A stretch of 64,000 nucleotides of DNA from Alligator mississippiensis (taxonomy: Eukaryota > Chordata > Crocodylia > Alligatoridae). The DNA is taken from assembly GCF_030867095.1 (NCBI RefSeq), contig NC_081828.1, forward strand, positions 54,452,434-54,516,433, in the 5' to 3' direction. Both the position numbers and the translations under genes were made by a program. The notes beneath the pieces were generated by a model. It searched no databases, was not told the origin of the DNA, and saw only the letters and a list, made by a program, of their open reading frames with translations. Positions 11,801 to 26,800 of the stretch are shown here, one piece after another (position 1 is the stretch's first letter; each line of letters starts with the position of its first letter).

Positions 11801-14800
11801 TTGTAATCACTAAAGCCCACACCTCAGGTATGTAGGGTGCTTGTGTTGGTCTTCCTGAAATGGATGGGCCAGTGCAATTTTGTCTGGACTTGGTAAATTT
11901 CTTTGACATTTTTGAAAACTGAACTCAAGAGATATGATTTGGAATTGACACAAAATGTAATTTTGTATTGGATGGTTTCCCAGTTGTGTGTAGGTGTATC
12001 TGTATGTTTACCCGGTGTTCATGAACACTTGAGAACACTGGTTAGAGCCATGTGCATTGCAGGCAGGAGACGGGCACACTTCTCACACACAAAGCTACAC
12101 CTGTGCCTTTCAACTGAGACCTGAAACACGCCTGCTACCCCTGTTAAAGTGTCGGAAATTTTCCTTTTGGTGAGTCTGACAGTCAGTCCAGGAGGCTGGT
12201 ATCCATTTTGAACTAGCGTGTAGGTTTAATATTTTTTTTACCAACTCTGAGAACTCAGGCTTGCTGAAAGAGAATGCCCTTGCTGAAAGAGAATAAATGT
12301 TGTAATTTATCAATATTGCTTTATCCACACTTCTTTTTATAGAATGGCAATTTAATTTGTGCAGTTTGGCTTCTTCACTGGTCTCTCTTTTCTTTCTCTC
12401 TTGTAGGGTGGGTTGATAAATTTTGAAAAGAGAAGACGAGTAAGTCTGAACTTCTTCCTTGACTTGCATTTAGCTGCCAGCTTGTTCAGGGGAATCCAGT
12501 TTATACTTTAGGAATTATTTTCTCCCCCTTATGCATGTTATTGATGAGATTTTTCTTGGAAATGAGGAAAGAAGAATAGACTTCTGGATGACCATGAATC
12601 TGAATAAGCCTGAGGTGGGAAGTGAAGAAAGGAAAATCTGTAATTATTTAGATGGATACTACAGAATCAAAACCATTCCTTAGGATTGCACAGTACATAT
12701 ATAGGACATATGTGCATGGGGACTGGCCATGCATTCCCCATGGGGATTAATGGAGGAAGTCTGTTATCCAGCCACAGACATCCCTAACACAATGTGATTT
12801 TTGTTTTTAGAAAACATATCTTAAGTCTTATAAATTGCCTTCTATTGCTGCATTGATCTGTTTCACTGAATCCAAATAAATAATCCAAATAAAAGAATGA
12901 ACAGGGTAGACGGGGCTGAAAACAAAAACGCTACCATTTCTCCCGCAGTCTGCTCTTCATTAAACAGATGAGCAAAGTCAAACCAATGTGTTTGGCATAC
13001 TTTGTTCCAGACAAAGTCAAACCAAATACAGATTTTCTCCTTCTGAGATTCAGTGAGCACTTTGATTTTGCCCAGAGAGAGCCCATTGGCTCAGTTAATT
13101 CTCAGCACCCCAAACCACATTTTAGACTTACCTTTTTTTTTTTTGTCAATGGCTTGTAGCATTTATAAAGGATACAAATCTCTTAGGTCACCAAGCCTAA
13201 ATCAGTAGAAAAGCAAAGCTGTAGCCACCTGCTGGTTGTTGATGATTGTAATTGCAGAACAAGCAATTGTTCATAGGCTGCATGCTGTTAGCTGCGGTCT
13301 CAGCGGGGGCTATGGATTCTTACCCCATTACCTGGACTAGCTTTTCACTCCACTGTTCCTCTGTGTGGCTCGATTCTAGGCCGTGACTCTCACCTACCTT
13401 CCCTTCTGTTGTATTTATACCTCAGCAAAATGTTTTCAGAATGATACCACATTAAATTTCCCATTGGATCACACCAGGGGTAGCCTTTTACATTCATGTT
13501 GCTCAAGTAGAAGTGATTATAAAGAATACAAGGGAGTGGAGAAATCAGAACCTCCCCCCTCCTCAGAGGGACACCCTAGGTGATCTAATGGACAACCTTG
13601 GTGGTCCCAAAAGTCTAAGGACCCAGTAAGCACACCCCATTAGAGATAATTTTCTCTATTATGGGAGGAGGTATGCAGGTGAGACAGCATAGGGAAGGTT
13701 TCACTACTGTTCCTGGTGTTCCTAGTCTGTGAATAAAGAGAACATTTCAATTTGTAATGGTGTCATTCTGGCATCTTGCAACAATCGTACATTCATATTA
13801 GATATTATGGCTCCCAAAAGCAATCTTGTTAAGAGGCGTGGTGGCACTGGACACTTGTCATATTTTCCCCTAATAATCTGGGGATCTTTGATAAAATTTA
13901 CAAGGAGCAAGGAATGTCAGTTGTTCCATGAAAACAAAGGGCAAATTTTGTGGCACCTAAAATTACAGTTATAGTCACTTGAGACCAAAGCCCAGTCTTT
14001 ACCTTGCCCTATAGTTATTCTTGCATGTGTTTTGTCCATTTATCCTTGCTTTGAATATGAATGAGTCTGTATTTGGCATTGTTTTATTTTCTAATTAAAA
14101 TTCTTCTTTGCTGCTTCTCCTTAGGAGTTTGAAGTAATTGCCCAAATTAAGCTTTTGCAATCTGCCTGTAACAGCTACTGCCTTACACCAGAGCAAAAAT
14201 TCATCCGATGGTTTGAGAGACAGCAGCCCTTAACAGAGGAGGAGAGGTAAGGTTATCAGCGCAGTAGAGGAAGTATGCTTTGCATATCCAACCTCCCATC
14301 TAGCTAAGCAAGTTATATCTGCTCTAGATATTCTCTCCAAAGTATCTTAATTATACCACCAATCAGGGATAAAAATAGTGTGCTTCTGTCAAGCAACTGG
14401 TGAGAACTTGACACTTAATGGGATTTTATATTTTAGCAGATTGTCTGTGCTTGTGACTTTGAGTATGTGATGCAGACAGACATATATGGTCAGCATTGGC
14501 GACACATAGGGGGTGCATGTGCACCCCCTGAGATTGACCGTGTACCCCCTGAGAGAAGCACCGGCAGCAGTTCCAAGTTGCTGCCGGCACTTCCGGTTTT
14601 GCTGCTGGCATTTCCGCTGGCGGCAGCAATCAACCACTGCCCCCTCCCCACAGTTGGTGATCAGCCACTGGGGGACCCTCCTGCCCCCCGGTCGGCGATT
14701 GGCCACTGGTGCCACCGGACTAGCTGGACTAGCCCCCCCCAGTATTAGAAGGCACCAGTCACCCATGATGGTCAGACATATGCAGATGTAAATCAAAGGG

Positions 14801-17800
14801 TTCAGATGTTCAAGTTCAGATGTATACTATATTGAGTCACTGTGACTGCAATTTGTAGAGACATACCTGAGCCAGCTCTAAACTAGCTGGTTGATGTGAA
14901 GAACCATGTCAGCTCTTTATACTGTTTCAAAGAAACCAGATTTCCCTTCCTCAAAATAAAACATAGGCAGATGGCTGTTTCTTTTTTCCTGTGCTGCTGC
15001 TCTCTGTCCTTACACTTGGAAAGACTGAAAAATCTCTTCATTTCAAATATCCCCAATTTGAGATCAGATTACATGATTATGAAATCTGTGCAGGAGAACT
15101 TCGGATATCCAAAGAAATGATAATGAAATTGCATTTAGAAACTTTCAATAAGAAATTTTTCTCTGTTCTAGTTATAACCTCTCACGTGAGATTGAAGCAG
15201 CTGCAGACACTAGCACCACATCACCGAAGCCTCGAAAAAGTATGGTGAAGAGACTCAGCCTGTGAGTATGACAGAATGACTAGTGGTATTTTATGATTTA
15301 TTATGAGAAATAACCGGAATAAATCAAATGAGAAATACATATTCTGCCAGACAAGGAACTTGGCAGGGAGTACAATATGCTGCATCACTTCAAGGGATTC
15401 TGTCAGCTAAAAAATCATAACCATTTCAGAAAAAAGTATCTCTAACTATTGTTTCAAATACTAGTAAAAATAATTACAGATGAAAGAGATTAGAAGCAGA
15501 TAGTTCAGTTCTACAAGACTTTTTTGAGGTGCAGTGAAAGGAACAGTTTTAGGGCCCAATTCTAAACACAGTTAAATTGATGTATAATAATAACAACTTA
15601 ATGGACTACTGTGGAAAAGCAGAGAAAATGAGAGCAGAGCTAGGTCCATGGTTAATTTATTTTAGGACACGTGTAAAAATTCCCTGTAGAATTTTAACAT
15701 GCAACATAAGAGGCAGATATTGCTAGTATGCTTCTGAATACTCTGTGTAGCAACTTCCAGGATAAGTAAGTATCATCAGCTCAGAGAAACTTTCAGTCTA
15801 ATTCAGTATAAAATAGAATATGAAACACTGCATAGAAATTCAAGCACAATGTGAGCGGGGACCAACAGCATGGAGCCAAACACTGAAGGAGGAGGAGGAG
15901 AAATGCAGGGAAAGCAGCATGTAATAAGAGCAGAAATCAGGGAGGATGGAAAAAATGTGGAAGGCCTTAAAGGTGAGGGTGAGGAATTTAAACCTGATGT
16001 GAGAGCGCACATGAAAAGGATGACATAGGCTGGACAAGAGAAGATGTGATGAATTTAACAGCATGTGGTATGTTGAGCAAACAGAATGTTTAATGTTATG
16101 GCTGACATTTAGCTATTAACTCCTTGTTTCCTGCACTGTGGAGCCCAGGCGAAAGATCAAGGGACAAACATTATTTTAATGCAAGCACTGGAGCAACCCA
16201 GAGACTTTAAGCTGGAGACTGGATCACTTCTGAATTTTGCCTCCTAAATCTGAATGCAAGTGATCCCAGAATGATGAAATTTATATAACAAAGGGCCAAA
16301 AGTAAAGCAAGAAAGAAACCATAACAGGAGAGGGCAAAAATGTATAAGCTGAAGCAGGCCACCCTTTGCTTTTAACCATTATACCTTTTGGCTCCTTTAA
16401 TGTAACTCATACCAATTTAATCACCTATCAGAGAGTCGGGGAGGATTCGGGAGTCCATCATATTGTTTCTTACTTATTACCTCTACATTTGGCTCTGAGC
16501 TTAGACTGTATCAGGGAATAACAAATATTAATGTTGGTGTGCAAAACATTTTTTAATCTTACATAGAGGATGAGTAAAGACAATGAACAATAAAAAGAGA
16601 TTTAGCAGAATAAAACATGGACTTACAAAGCAAGTGTTGCATCTGTTCAGTCCAGCAACATTTTTTTCATTCATTATTTGACTGATCTATTTTTTTTGTT
16701 TTGTTTTCAGACTGTTTTTGGGATCAGATGTGATCACCAATAGTACACCCACCAAAGAGCAGCCAAAATCTACTCCAAGTGGGAGCTCTGGTGAAAGCAC
16801 AGATTCTGTCAGTGTATCATCATGTGAGTCGAATCATTCTGAATCTGAAGAAGTCTGCATCACGCCCATAGACACGTCTGTAGATACACCTGTGGACACG
16901 CCTGTAGACACACCTGTGGACACAGCTATGGATGAGCCTCAGAAAAAGGTATGGTATAAAACCCTTTGTTCAAAGTATTCAATATGAAAAGGGTATAAGG
17001 AATTGCTGATATTTGTATTGTAAGCAACAATTGAATTTACAGATCCATTGTTTACCCCTGTCCACCATTACAGTTGACAAAGGTGTTTCTTTCAATAGTA
17101 TGGGAATATCCTTAAAAATAAATGTAGCAAAGGTATAAGGGATGGAGCTCTTCCCCTGCCCTTCCCCCCTGACAAGAGACAACTCATGTGAGTGATGGAA
17201 TTGTTTGCAATGGTGCCAAGACAGCATTGGCATTGTGGAAGCAGAACTAACAGGTCAAATAGTATGTGTAAACAACATTAAATTGCTTGCTGCATTCCTG
17301 GAGTACGGCGAAAGTGATGTTTGCAATGAAAAGAAAGGACTACAGAACTTCTTTTCTCCCTCAGAACAAGCAACCCAGCCAGGCAGAGCCTTTGAAGATA
17401 AATTGTAGCAGTAATTGGTCATTTCCTCCTAGGACAACTCAGGTTTAATGAACTCACTTGCTGTTAGCATCTTGTTGCTATTCCTCATGCTGAATCACTG
17501 GAGGCAACTACTTTCAGAAAAGGGAACTCTGCACCAGGAAAAAGTTCTCAGTTCCAGGAAGGAAGCCCAGCTACTCTAAGGATGTGTTTTTACTACAAAA
17601 GGTGTTTTTTTTACAATGGGATAACTACCATCCATTAGCTATACCACTATAAAATCCTGATGAAGGCACAGTACCTGTAGAAGGCACAGGCTACTTAGCC
17701 CTGTATAAACACTTCAGCCTCCCAGCATTGTTACATTACTAGTGGGAAGTGCTGTAAGATATCATTCACAAAGATTCTTTTAGGGTGCAGACAGAAGTGG

Positions 17801-20800
17801 CAATTTTTGCCTGATCTGGCCACAGGAAGCAGTTTCTAGCTGTGACCAAACATAAGTGCACAGCTTAAAAAATGGCCCATTGGGTGAAAATCTGACGACT
17901 GATTGCATGAGGTATCAAATAAAGATGTTTCAAAATGTAGTGTCTTTTGTAACTTGTGTCTGCTGGGGCTCCCAGCCTGTCAGTGTCTTCAGAACAGGAG
18001 GGGGGAAGGGAGCAGGAGTTCAGCCTAGGGGTTTTTTAGGCCCCCTCTAGAGGGTGGAGCAGGTGTATTGCAGGCCCCCCAAGGTGGGGGGGGGGCTCCA
18101 ATTCATGCACCCCACCCTTCAGCATCAACTGGGGAGCCCCAAGAATGAGCTCTCTCCACTGCCTTTTCCCCCCTCCCATTCTGAAAACAGCGAGCACTGG
18201 CAGAGAGCCTGGCCCTTCCTGTGGGAACCTGGTTGCAGGCAGGATGCCAGTTGCCTCCAAGAATGGTCCTGCACCATGCCCTGCCCCACTTCCCTTCCCC
18301 CTCCCCCCATGTTGTGTTTTGATACCTGGATACCCAGGTATCACATTTTGAGCTTGTGCTGCAAATATGCAGCATGGGGAACATTTTTTTGTTCCCAGCA
18401 TGCCTCTTCCTGCATCTCAAACTGCTTTGAGACATGGCAAGAGGCATGTGAGGGTTCATCTGGATGTACCCTTAGAGGCTGAGCCCACAGCAGATTAATA
18501 CTGATTTAATTTACAACTGTCTTTTACACTGGTCTAAGTTTCACTAATATTCAGAGCAAACAGATGGCCCACTCTCCCAGGATACCTGCTGCAGGAGGCA
18601 CTGTTACACTACTTCATCACAGGTGGGGAAGTTGGTAATAGCCTGTTTCATTGAGAAAACAGCCACCCTGGCTTAGAAGCGAATACACAACACCTACATC
18701 AGTGTAACTTAAACAGTCTTTTACCTCTGATTTTTCCCTGGATAACTCTACTAATCAATGTTGCTGGCATAGGGCTATATGTCCAAAATATAAAACAGTC
18801 CTCCTATCCCCGATCCAATCTGCACAGTCCTAAGTACTCCAATGGTACTCAGCCATTCCCTTTCCAGTCTGCCCACTTCCTGAGCTCCACAGCTGCCTGG
18901 CCAGTGTCTGCCTTTAGGTCTGCCCCACCCGTACACAAGCAGACACTCACTTGTTCACCTGACCCTGTCCATTGTCATGCTTATCTCACTCAACTTGCCC
19001 GAAGTCTCCAGGGTGTCTTTGGCAATCCCATCCTGTGTTGATATGTCAACAAAGCTATTCAAGTCTCTGTTGATGCTAGAAATCCATGGTATTTATTTGC
19101 AGAGTTGTTGGTTGTAGCTGTTTGGCCTTTCTCTGCTTATACTATTTATTTGATTTATAGGCCTGGCTTCACTGTCTCTTTAACCCATTCTTTCCCCTTA
19201 TACTAGCTTTACGTATAACATTATGGGTGCGTCTACACGTGCATTTACATCAGCTTAAATTTACTTCACAATAAGTCCAGCCACATGGCTGCCAGCACTA
19301 GACAGCCATTCTGAGGCCAGAGGCAACTTCCAGCATGTGGTGGCCATCCAAAGGTCTCATCCCCACCCACACAGCCCTGCCCAGTACCTCCCTTTTCTGG
19401 GAGACACATGCCCAGCACAGGGCCAACACACAGCAGCTCCCTCCTTGCCCACCCTTCCTCCCCGCACCACCCCTGCGCCAGCCCCTGGTGACCAGTGGCC
19501 TGTGCTGGTGCTGGGCATGGTGCCAGCCCAGCTGGCCCCAACTTCCTCCCCTCCCACACCCAGGCCTCAGGGCAGCTGTGAACCCACCAGCTGGGCCCAG
19601 GGCACTGGCTGCGGGTGGCTCTGGCCGACCTCCTCCTCCTACGCTTATGCAGGTATCAAATTTATGCCCATGTTGCTGCAATGCACCATTTTTACTGTAC
19701 AGTATGGGCGTGCACATATAGACGTGTACCAATACTGTTCAGTAATATAGGTTACTGCACAGTAAATGGGCACGTGTTGATACAACCTATAACAACATGA
19801 ACACATTTAGAACAGAAATATTGCAATAAAAACCATAGTCCATCACAGTGCCACAACACCACAGGCAAATGCCAGACAACATCTGTTTCATCAGTGTGTA
19901 GCTACTGCCCACAGAGCGTGCTCCAGGGGGCATCAGTTAATACAGAAAGAAAGAAAAGAAAGCATGTAAACAAGAAGCCAAGCAAAGGAGGATCAGAGAA
20001 GAGAAAAAAAAAATATCAGAGGCTTTGTCAACATATTATAAACCTATCCCAGTTTAATTGACCCACTTAAGTTAAACAGCTGCAGAGCCCTTTGTGGACA
20101 CTTAGTTGAGCTTAGGAGTGGCCTGTTGCATTCAGCTTAAATCTGTTTACAAATAACTAAAACTAAACTGAAATAAGCACTCTTGAACCAAAATAAGAGT
20201 GTTCACCTGTTTAAGTGAAAGTAAGTGTTTGTTGCCCCCATCCCTCCTCCTTTTTTCTGGTATGTGTCAGGGTGTTTTTAAGCCTTCCCCAAGGCATTGG
20301 GTGCTGGTTACAGCCAAGGTTGGGGCTTCTTCTACACGGGTGTGCCAATATTTCTGCTGGTAGCAAAGCTGGAGCTTCCTGACTAGGAGATCTTGCCCCT
20401 CCTCAGAGTCAGACTGATCACCATATTTGGGGTCAGGAAGGAGTTTTACCCTATGATCAGATTGGTATGGACTGTGGGGGTTTTTGCCTTCCTCTGTAGC
20501 GGAGACCGTGGCCCTCTACCCAGGACCTCTTGAACATATACTGACAACATTTTATAGAAGCAGGAGCTTGGCTGCTGTCGTTCCCCTGCTTTACCTGTGG
20601 CAGGTTAGGGTGTTAGGTCTATGTTGTGTCAGGGTTGAGGGTATTCTTATGTAGAGTTTAGATTATAGTTGCATGGGATAGTTTGGATATGGATGATCTT
20701 GCCTCAGGACCAGGGTTGGATTAAATGGCCTCTGGAGGTCCCTTCCAGTCCTACTTCTCTGTGACTCTGTCAGGAGCAGACAATTATTTTGGGCGGAGGG

Positions 20801-23800
20801 CTGCTTACTGAGTTTTGGCAAGCCATCAATGGCCGCATGACAAGCAGTTGGGGCAGATAAATATTAATTTTCTAAATTTTTAGGGGCCCCGTGGACCAGA
20901 TAGAATGGCCTGGCGGGCTGCATCCGGCCTGCAGGCCACATTTTGCCCACCCCTGCTCTATGTCTATGACTTTGTGGTATCAATTGACACCTTCTGATAA
21001 ACTGAGCATTGCTGTGTATGGACAAGGCTTAGGAGTGAGGCACTGAGTGGAACAAGAGGAAATGTAAAGGGCAACTAAAAGGAAAAAAAGCAAAAGTCAG
21101 ATAATTCTGCATACATAAAGGAATGGAGGAGATGGAAGCAGAGTTTCTAGTGTTTCTGAATATTAGTTTCACTTTTCATATTGCAAGAGAGCACATTTCC
21201 TTGGGTGAAGAACCTTGCCCAATATGTAATAACAGAGAAAGATTAGTAGGCACATCTGCTGTTCAGGAGCTCCTTCCTAAACAAAGTGCGTTCGGTAGTC
21301 TGGAGTGCCACAGTTTTTTTTAACAGACAAGGCTCTTTGGGTAAATATGATATCTTTTATTAAACCAACTAAATATCTATTTCAAAATGGCAATTTGATA
21401 TCTTCCGTGTTTCAAGGGTGTTGGTTGTAGCCGTGTTGATCTAAGGACATAGGCAGACAAGGTTCTTTGGGTAAATGTGATATCTTTTATTAGATCAACT
21501 AAATATCTAATAAAAGATATCATATTTACCTGAAGAACCTTGTCTGCTTATGGCCTTAGACCAACAGGGCTACAACCAATACCCCCCTCCTCCCCCAATT
21601 TTAAAAAATAAAATAAATCATAATTTCATTCAGGTCTTTGTGTCTGCTGCCACCTGCTGGTCTGTTCTGCTTCAGAGCAGCAGAAACAGGCAAGACTGGC
21701 AGATAGAATACTAAATATTAATACTGCATTGCAAAAAGAAAACCAAGTTACTCATGTAGGTAGGACACCACCACTAACAACATGGAAGAATGTGGCATAG
21801 ACCCCAGAATAAGTTTTTGTTTGTGCTCTTTCCTCCCTACTGCTTGCATCATGTTTCTGACTTTTGCCTTTAATTTATTTTTCATTATTTAGCTCTCTGA
21901 ATCCTCGTCGTCTTGTTCCTCTGTACATTCCATGGACACACCTTCCTCAGGAGTATCATCTTTAAACAACATAAACTCACCTCTTATTTCCTCAACCTCC
22001 AATCTGAAGATTCATAAGTGCCCCATGCCTGTGACGTGCATTACCTCCACAGTATCATCTCCTCTTTACAGCCAGCAGAATGGAGATGCATGCATAATCC
22101 GGACCAGAGTAGAAAACAACAATGGCAATGTATACAAAAGTATCCTGGTAAGTGATGTGGAAGAATTGTGTATATTTATTACTGGATGTGTTTTCACTTT
22201 GAATGACAGTTTATATGTAGATTCTCTGCTGCTCTGATTCACACCAAGATAAAGATTTTAAATATCAGGGGCCACATCATGCCGTTGATTCTTGGGTGAA
22301 TTGACATTTACATTTTAGTAGTCAAAGTACATTCCATCTTCCAAACTCTTTCCTGGGGTTTCAGTTGGATAATATCCATCACTTGTCTTCAACCATTGAA
22401 TAATGTTTCACAAGAAAACATGTAACAAGAAAATATGCATTCCACTTGTATGAATGGACATGTGTGCACAGGTAAGCAGACAGATACACTGAAGAACAGC
22501 TTGAAGGCAAGTCCTGAAAGATGCTGGATAGCAATAGATAGTACGTAGTTATACAAGAATTCCAAAGGGCATAAAATTATAGATATCATAATGTATTATC
22601 CTTCATTTTCGCTTATAGAAAAGTAAAGCTGGAAGGGACCTCAGGAGGTCATCTAGTCTAACCCCCTGTTGAAGGCAGGATCACTCCTGACTAAACCTTC
22701 CCAATCAAGTTATGTCTAATCTATTCTTAATACTGCACAAACGAACCTCCCACACAACTACCATTCACAATGCCCCCAAACACCAAAAATAACCATAACC
22801 TGCTAAAGGTAAAGCAAGGAGATGAAGGCCCGATCCCAGATGTAGTGCTTGGTATGACCCTGAGCAGAGGAGCAAGCCCCCCTAACCAGGAACTTCTAGG
22901 TTTTTTAGTTCTAGCAGGAGCATCAGCACATCCTAAGCAAAATCCTCAGCCCTAACTACAGCCAGTATACAGTGTTCCCAGTATATTTGCTGTCCTTCCC
23001 AATGTTGTGGTAGCTGCAGATTTGCTTAGGAAGCTCTTTATTCCAGCATCCAAATCATCTGAACAGCAGAGACACCTGTGGTATTCCACTCAAAATCTCC
23101 TGCCATTCCAACATGGATCCATATATAATTACCTTTGCTTTTGGCTGTTGAGCAAGTGGTGTCTCTGCTTTGTAGTAGTTTTGTTTTGCCCATGTTTCTC
23201 CAATTTGTTTATGAGAAGGTTGTGTGGGACTTTGTCAAAAGCCTTATTGGAGTCCAAGTACACAGTATCAATTGTATTCCCTTCCATCTCCAAAGCTAGT
23301 TACTGGGTGTATCTACATGTACAATTAATGCAAAGCAATAAACAATGGCACATATTGTGCTGGAGTTTATTGCTTCTGGGTGCTACACTTAAATGTACCC
23401 CTGGGACGACAACACATTGAGCCAGGTTGGAGCAACCCTGGACTGGCACGGGACCTGGGGGGTCAGCCTGCCACCCTGAGACTACTTCAACCCAGCTCAA
23501 CATGCTGCAGAGGGACTGGCTGAGGCACGACAGTGCTCCAGCGCTGGGTTAGTCAGCACGCAGCCCCCTTACTGAAGTAACTTTGTGCTGCAGCCAGGCC
23601 TATCAGCGTCTACACATATATTGCTGCACAGTAAATAACTCTGCCATAGGATAGTACTTGTACTTACAAGTACTAATCTACAGCAGAGTTAATTAGTTTA
23701 TTGCAATCTAATAGGGCCACACGTATAAACTTGGAGACTTTGCTGTGGAGCTAATTAGGCAGCTCCGCAGTAAACTTCTCATGTTGACACACCTACTTTT

Positions 23801-26800
23801 TCAAAGGAGATTAAATTTGGCAGAGTTTGTTCTTAGCAAATGCATGCTGGCTGCTTGTGATCAGCTTTTCCTCTTCCAGATGCTTGCAAATGGATTTCTG
23901 TATAAGATGCTCCAGCAACTTCCCAGGTATTGAAATTAGGCTAATTGGTCTATAATTTCCTGGATTCTCCTTTCTTTCCTTTTTTAAAGGGCGCTATGTT
24001 GGCCCTTTTCCAGTCATCTAGTACTTTGCCTGTCTCCCATGACTTAGTAGATATTATTGCCCAAGATCTCCAAGATCCCGCAGCCAGTTCCTTCATTATT
24101 CTGGGATGAATTTCATCCTCTACTGAGCTGAATTCATTCAAGATGAACAAAAGCTCTCTGACAGTCATTTTGTTATCTTAACCCTCAGATTGTCCCCTTC
24201 CTTTTCTGAATAATTCTTAATAGCTGTCTGCTTGCAGCTTATTTTGTTTTTGTGAAGATTGAGACAAAGCAGTTGTTTAGTAGCTCTGCCTTTTAGCATC
24301 TTCTATTAACAGCTCACCCTGCCTATTTGGCAGTGAACCCTTAGCTGCCTTTGTTTTAATTTTCTGCCCAACATTAATGGAAACTCTTCTTGTCCTTTGC
24401 CAGGCGTAGCTCATTTATTCCCTTTGCCTCCCTGATTCTGTCCCTGTAAATTCTTGAAGTTTCTTGGTATGCTTCTGTGGTGGCCTGCCTGTCCTTCCAT
24501 TGCATGTATATATATATTTTTTTATTTTGAAGCACATTGAAGCTCTTTATGCAGTTATATTGGTCTCTTGCCATTCTTCCTGTGCTTCCTTTATCTTGGA
24601 ATAGCTTCTGTTGAGTTTTCAATACTGTGCCCTTTAGAAGTTGCCAGTGCTCCTGAGCCACTTCATCCTTTAACTGTCCTTCCATAGCACCATGCCTACT
24701 ATGTCCTTGAGTCAATTTAAATTCCCCGCTTTGAAACTCAATGTCCTAATACTGATCGTCTCATGCTTTCCCTGTCTCAGAATAATGAAGTCTATCATAT
24801 CATGATCACTTGCTCTCTTCTGTTTCATCTGATCTCTCTTTCTAAGTTCTCTACTACCATCCATCATTATGCTATCTGGATATGATTATAATCTTTGTCC
24901 TAAATCCAAGGCTTTATTTATGGCTGTTGGAGCCATTTGAAAAATAACAAAAAAAATCTTGTGTTATGGGTTTCAGAGCTTGATGCTTTTAATGCTTCAA
25001 ATATTTCCATAGAATTAAAAAATCAAAATCAAAATAGATTTCAAAGGCTGAACTCTTCAAAAACAAACGTCTTCTTCTGAAAAATCTCATCACATGGAAA
25101 GCCTGATAAAAACCAGTCACAATCCATCACAGAGAAGTCTAACAAACATTTTAAGTGAACATGAAAGCTGACATCCTCCACCTCTCTATGGAATACCTCT
25201 TATTTTGCTTATACTACCCAGATGTAGATGTCCTATGCTGAACCTTTCCAGGGAAAGGGAAACTGTTAAGATGTAAACCCTGGGCCAAATGCATGGTGAT
25301 GCAGCTGCTGCTTGTGCCAACCCAATGGCACAAGGTAGATTTAGGCAAGAAAGGCCTTGATGGCATAGGACCATCCTAGTAACTTCTGGGACTCTGCTGT
25401 GTATGGGTGATCATCACACTTGAATGAAAGATTTCAGAGACGGAGAGAAAATAAAATAACATTCATAGTGGTCTTTTTCACAGCAGGGACTCAGCTTGGT
25501 AGAGTAAAATACACTCAGGAACAATAAGCCTTTGCTATGATGTTCTATGCACTAGGCTATTTTCCACTTCTCTGTAATTTCTGTTCATACACTGTCTGTA
25601 CCGCACATACGAGACACCAAACAAACATTCCAGATAGAGTTTTGAATGAAACACATAAATGAACATTTGTAGCTTTCTGTATTTTTTTTGCAAGTTAAAA
25701 GAAATCAATCCCTCAAAAACTGCAAATGAACTATGGGTCTGACCCAAATCCTGTTGAAGGTAGCAAGAATCTTTCTGATGATTTCAAAAGAATTTGCATC
25801 AAGTCCTGTGCTTGTTCAGAACACATTATGCTTCCACAGCAGACTGGAAATGAGAAACAAGGCCAAAAAATTTCATAGGTGTCAAAGAAAGTCGCCTTAG
25901 ACTGTAAATCAGTTGATGCCTGTGAGCAACCTGTAAGACAACTATTCATGTGGAAGGGTATGGCCAGGAAGAATGACATTTCATCTCTCAAAATGAGTGC
26001 TTGAGGGAATCACTATGATTTACTATTGCCTCAGCTAGTGTATTATCTTTTCTAATACAAAAAATAATAGAATGTCAGATGTACCACATTTTTCTGCTCA
26101 GCAGTAGCTACAATGTAATTACAAAAACACAACATTTTCTCAGTACTCTGAAACTTACACCCAGATCCAAAGGTAAACTGAAAACAGACTTTAATAATGG
26201 TGTCTCGATAAACAAAGCAGCAAAATCATTCATTGCAAAATTCCTTTTCCAGTTAACTTGCCAAGACAAGACTCCAGCTGTCATTCAGAGAGTTATGTCA
26301 AAGCACAACTTAGACCCTGATGATTTTGAGGATTATGAACTTGTTCAGGTCATCTCAGAGGACAAAGGTAAGAAAGCAAAACTTTTTGCAGGTTAAAATG
26401 TCCTCATGATGTTTGCAGAAGAAAATGCATACGAATCCATTTTAGAACCAGTGGATTTTTTTCCTCTCCAAGTCAGTTTAAGTAGATCTCCCTCCTGATT
26501 ACCTATGTAACCCTGGCGGCGGCGCTACCTGCAGCCAGGTCCAAATTTTTGGGATCCTTGGGTGCCAGTAGGTCTGGTCTACTCCTACTCTGTCTATGGG
26601 CTGGGAGCACTACTCACTGGAGTGCTCTCCTGTGGTCCTCCCTGCACCAGACCACACACTAAATAACTATTTACAATAATTTATTATTTACAATAATAAC
26701 TGAGAGATTAACAATTTCAAATAACAAACAAAATATTTTCAATGAATTAAATAATAATCTATACCAGCAGATAAAGCAAATATTTACCTATAACAAATAT

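Noticed and set aside
16871..16930. CRISPR-like direct repeats
   Set aside because: The units are contiguous 12-mers in frame within an exon, without spacers, in a vertebrate genome.
20771..20955. Target-site duplication of the nested hAT
   Set aside because: The flanking octamers are CR1 tail repeats and would resemble each other anyway, so no TSD is claimed.
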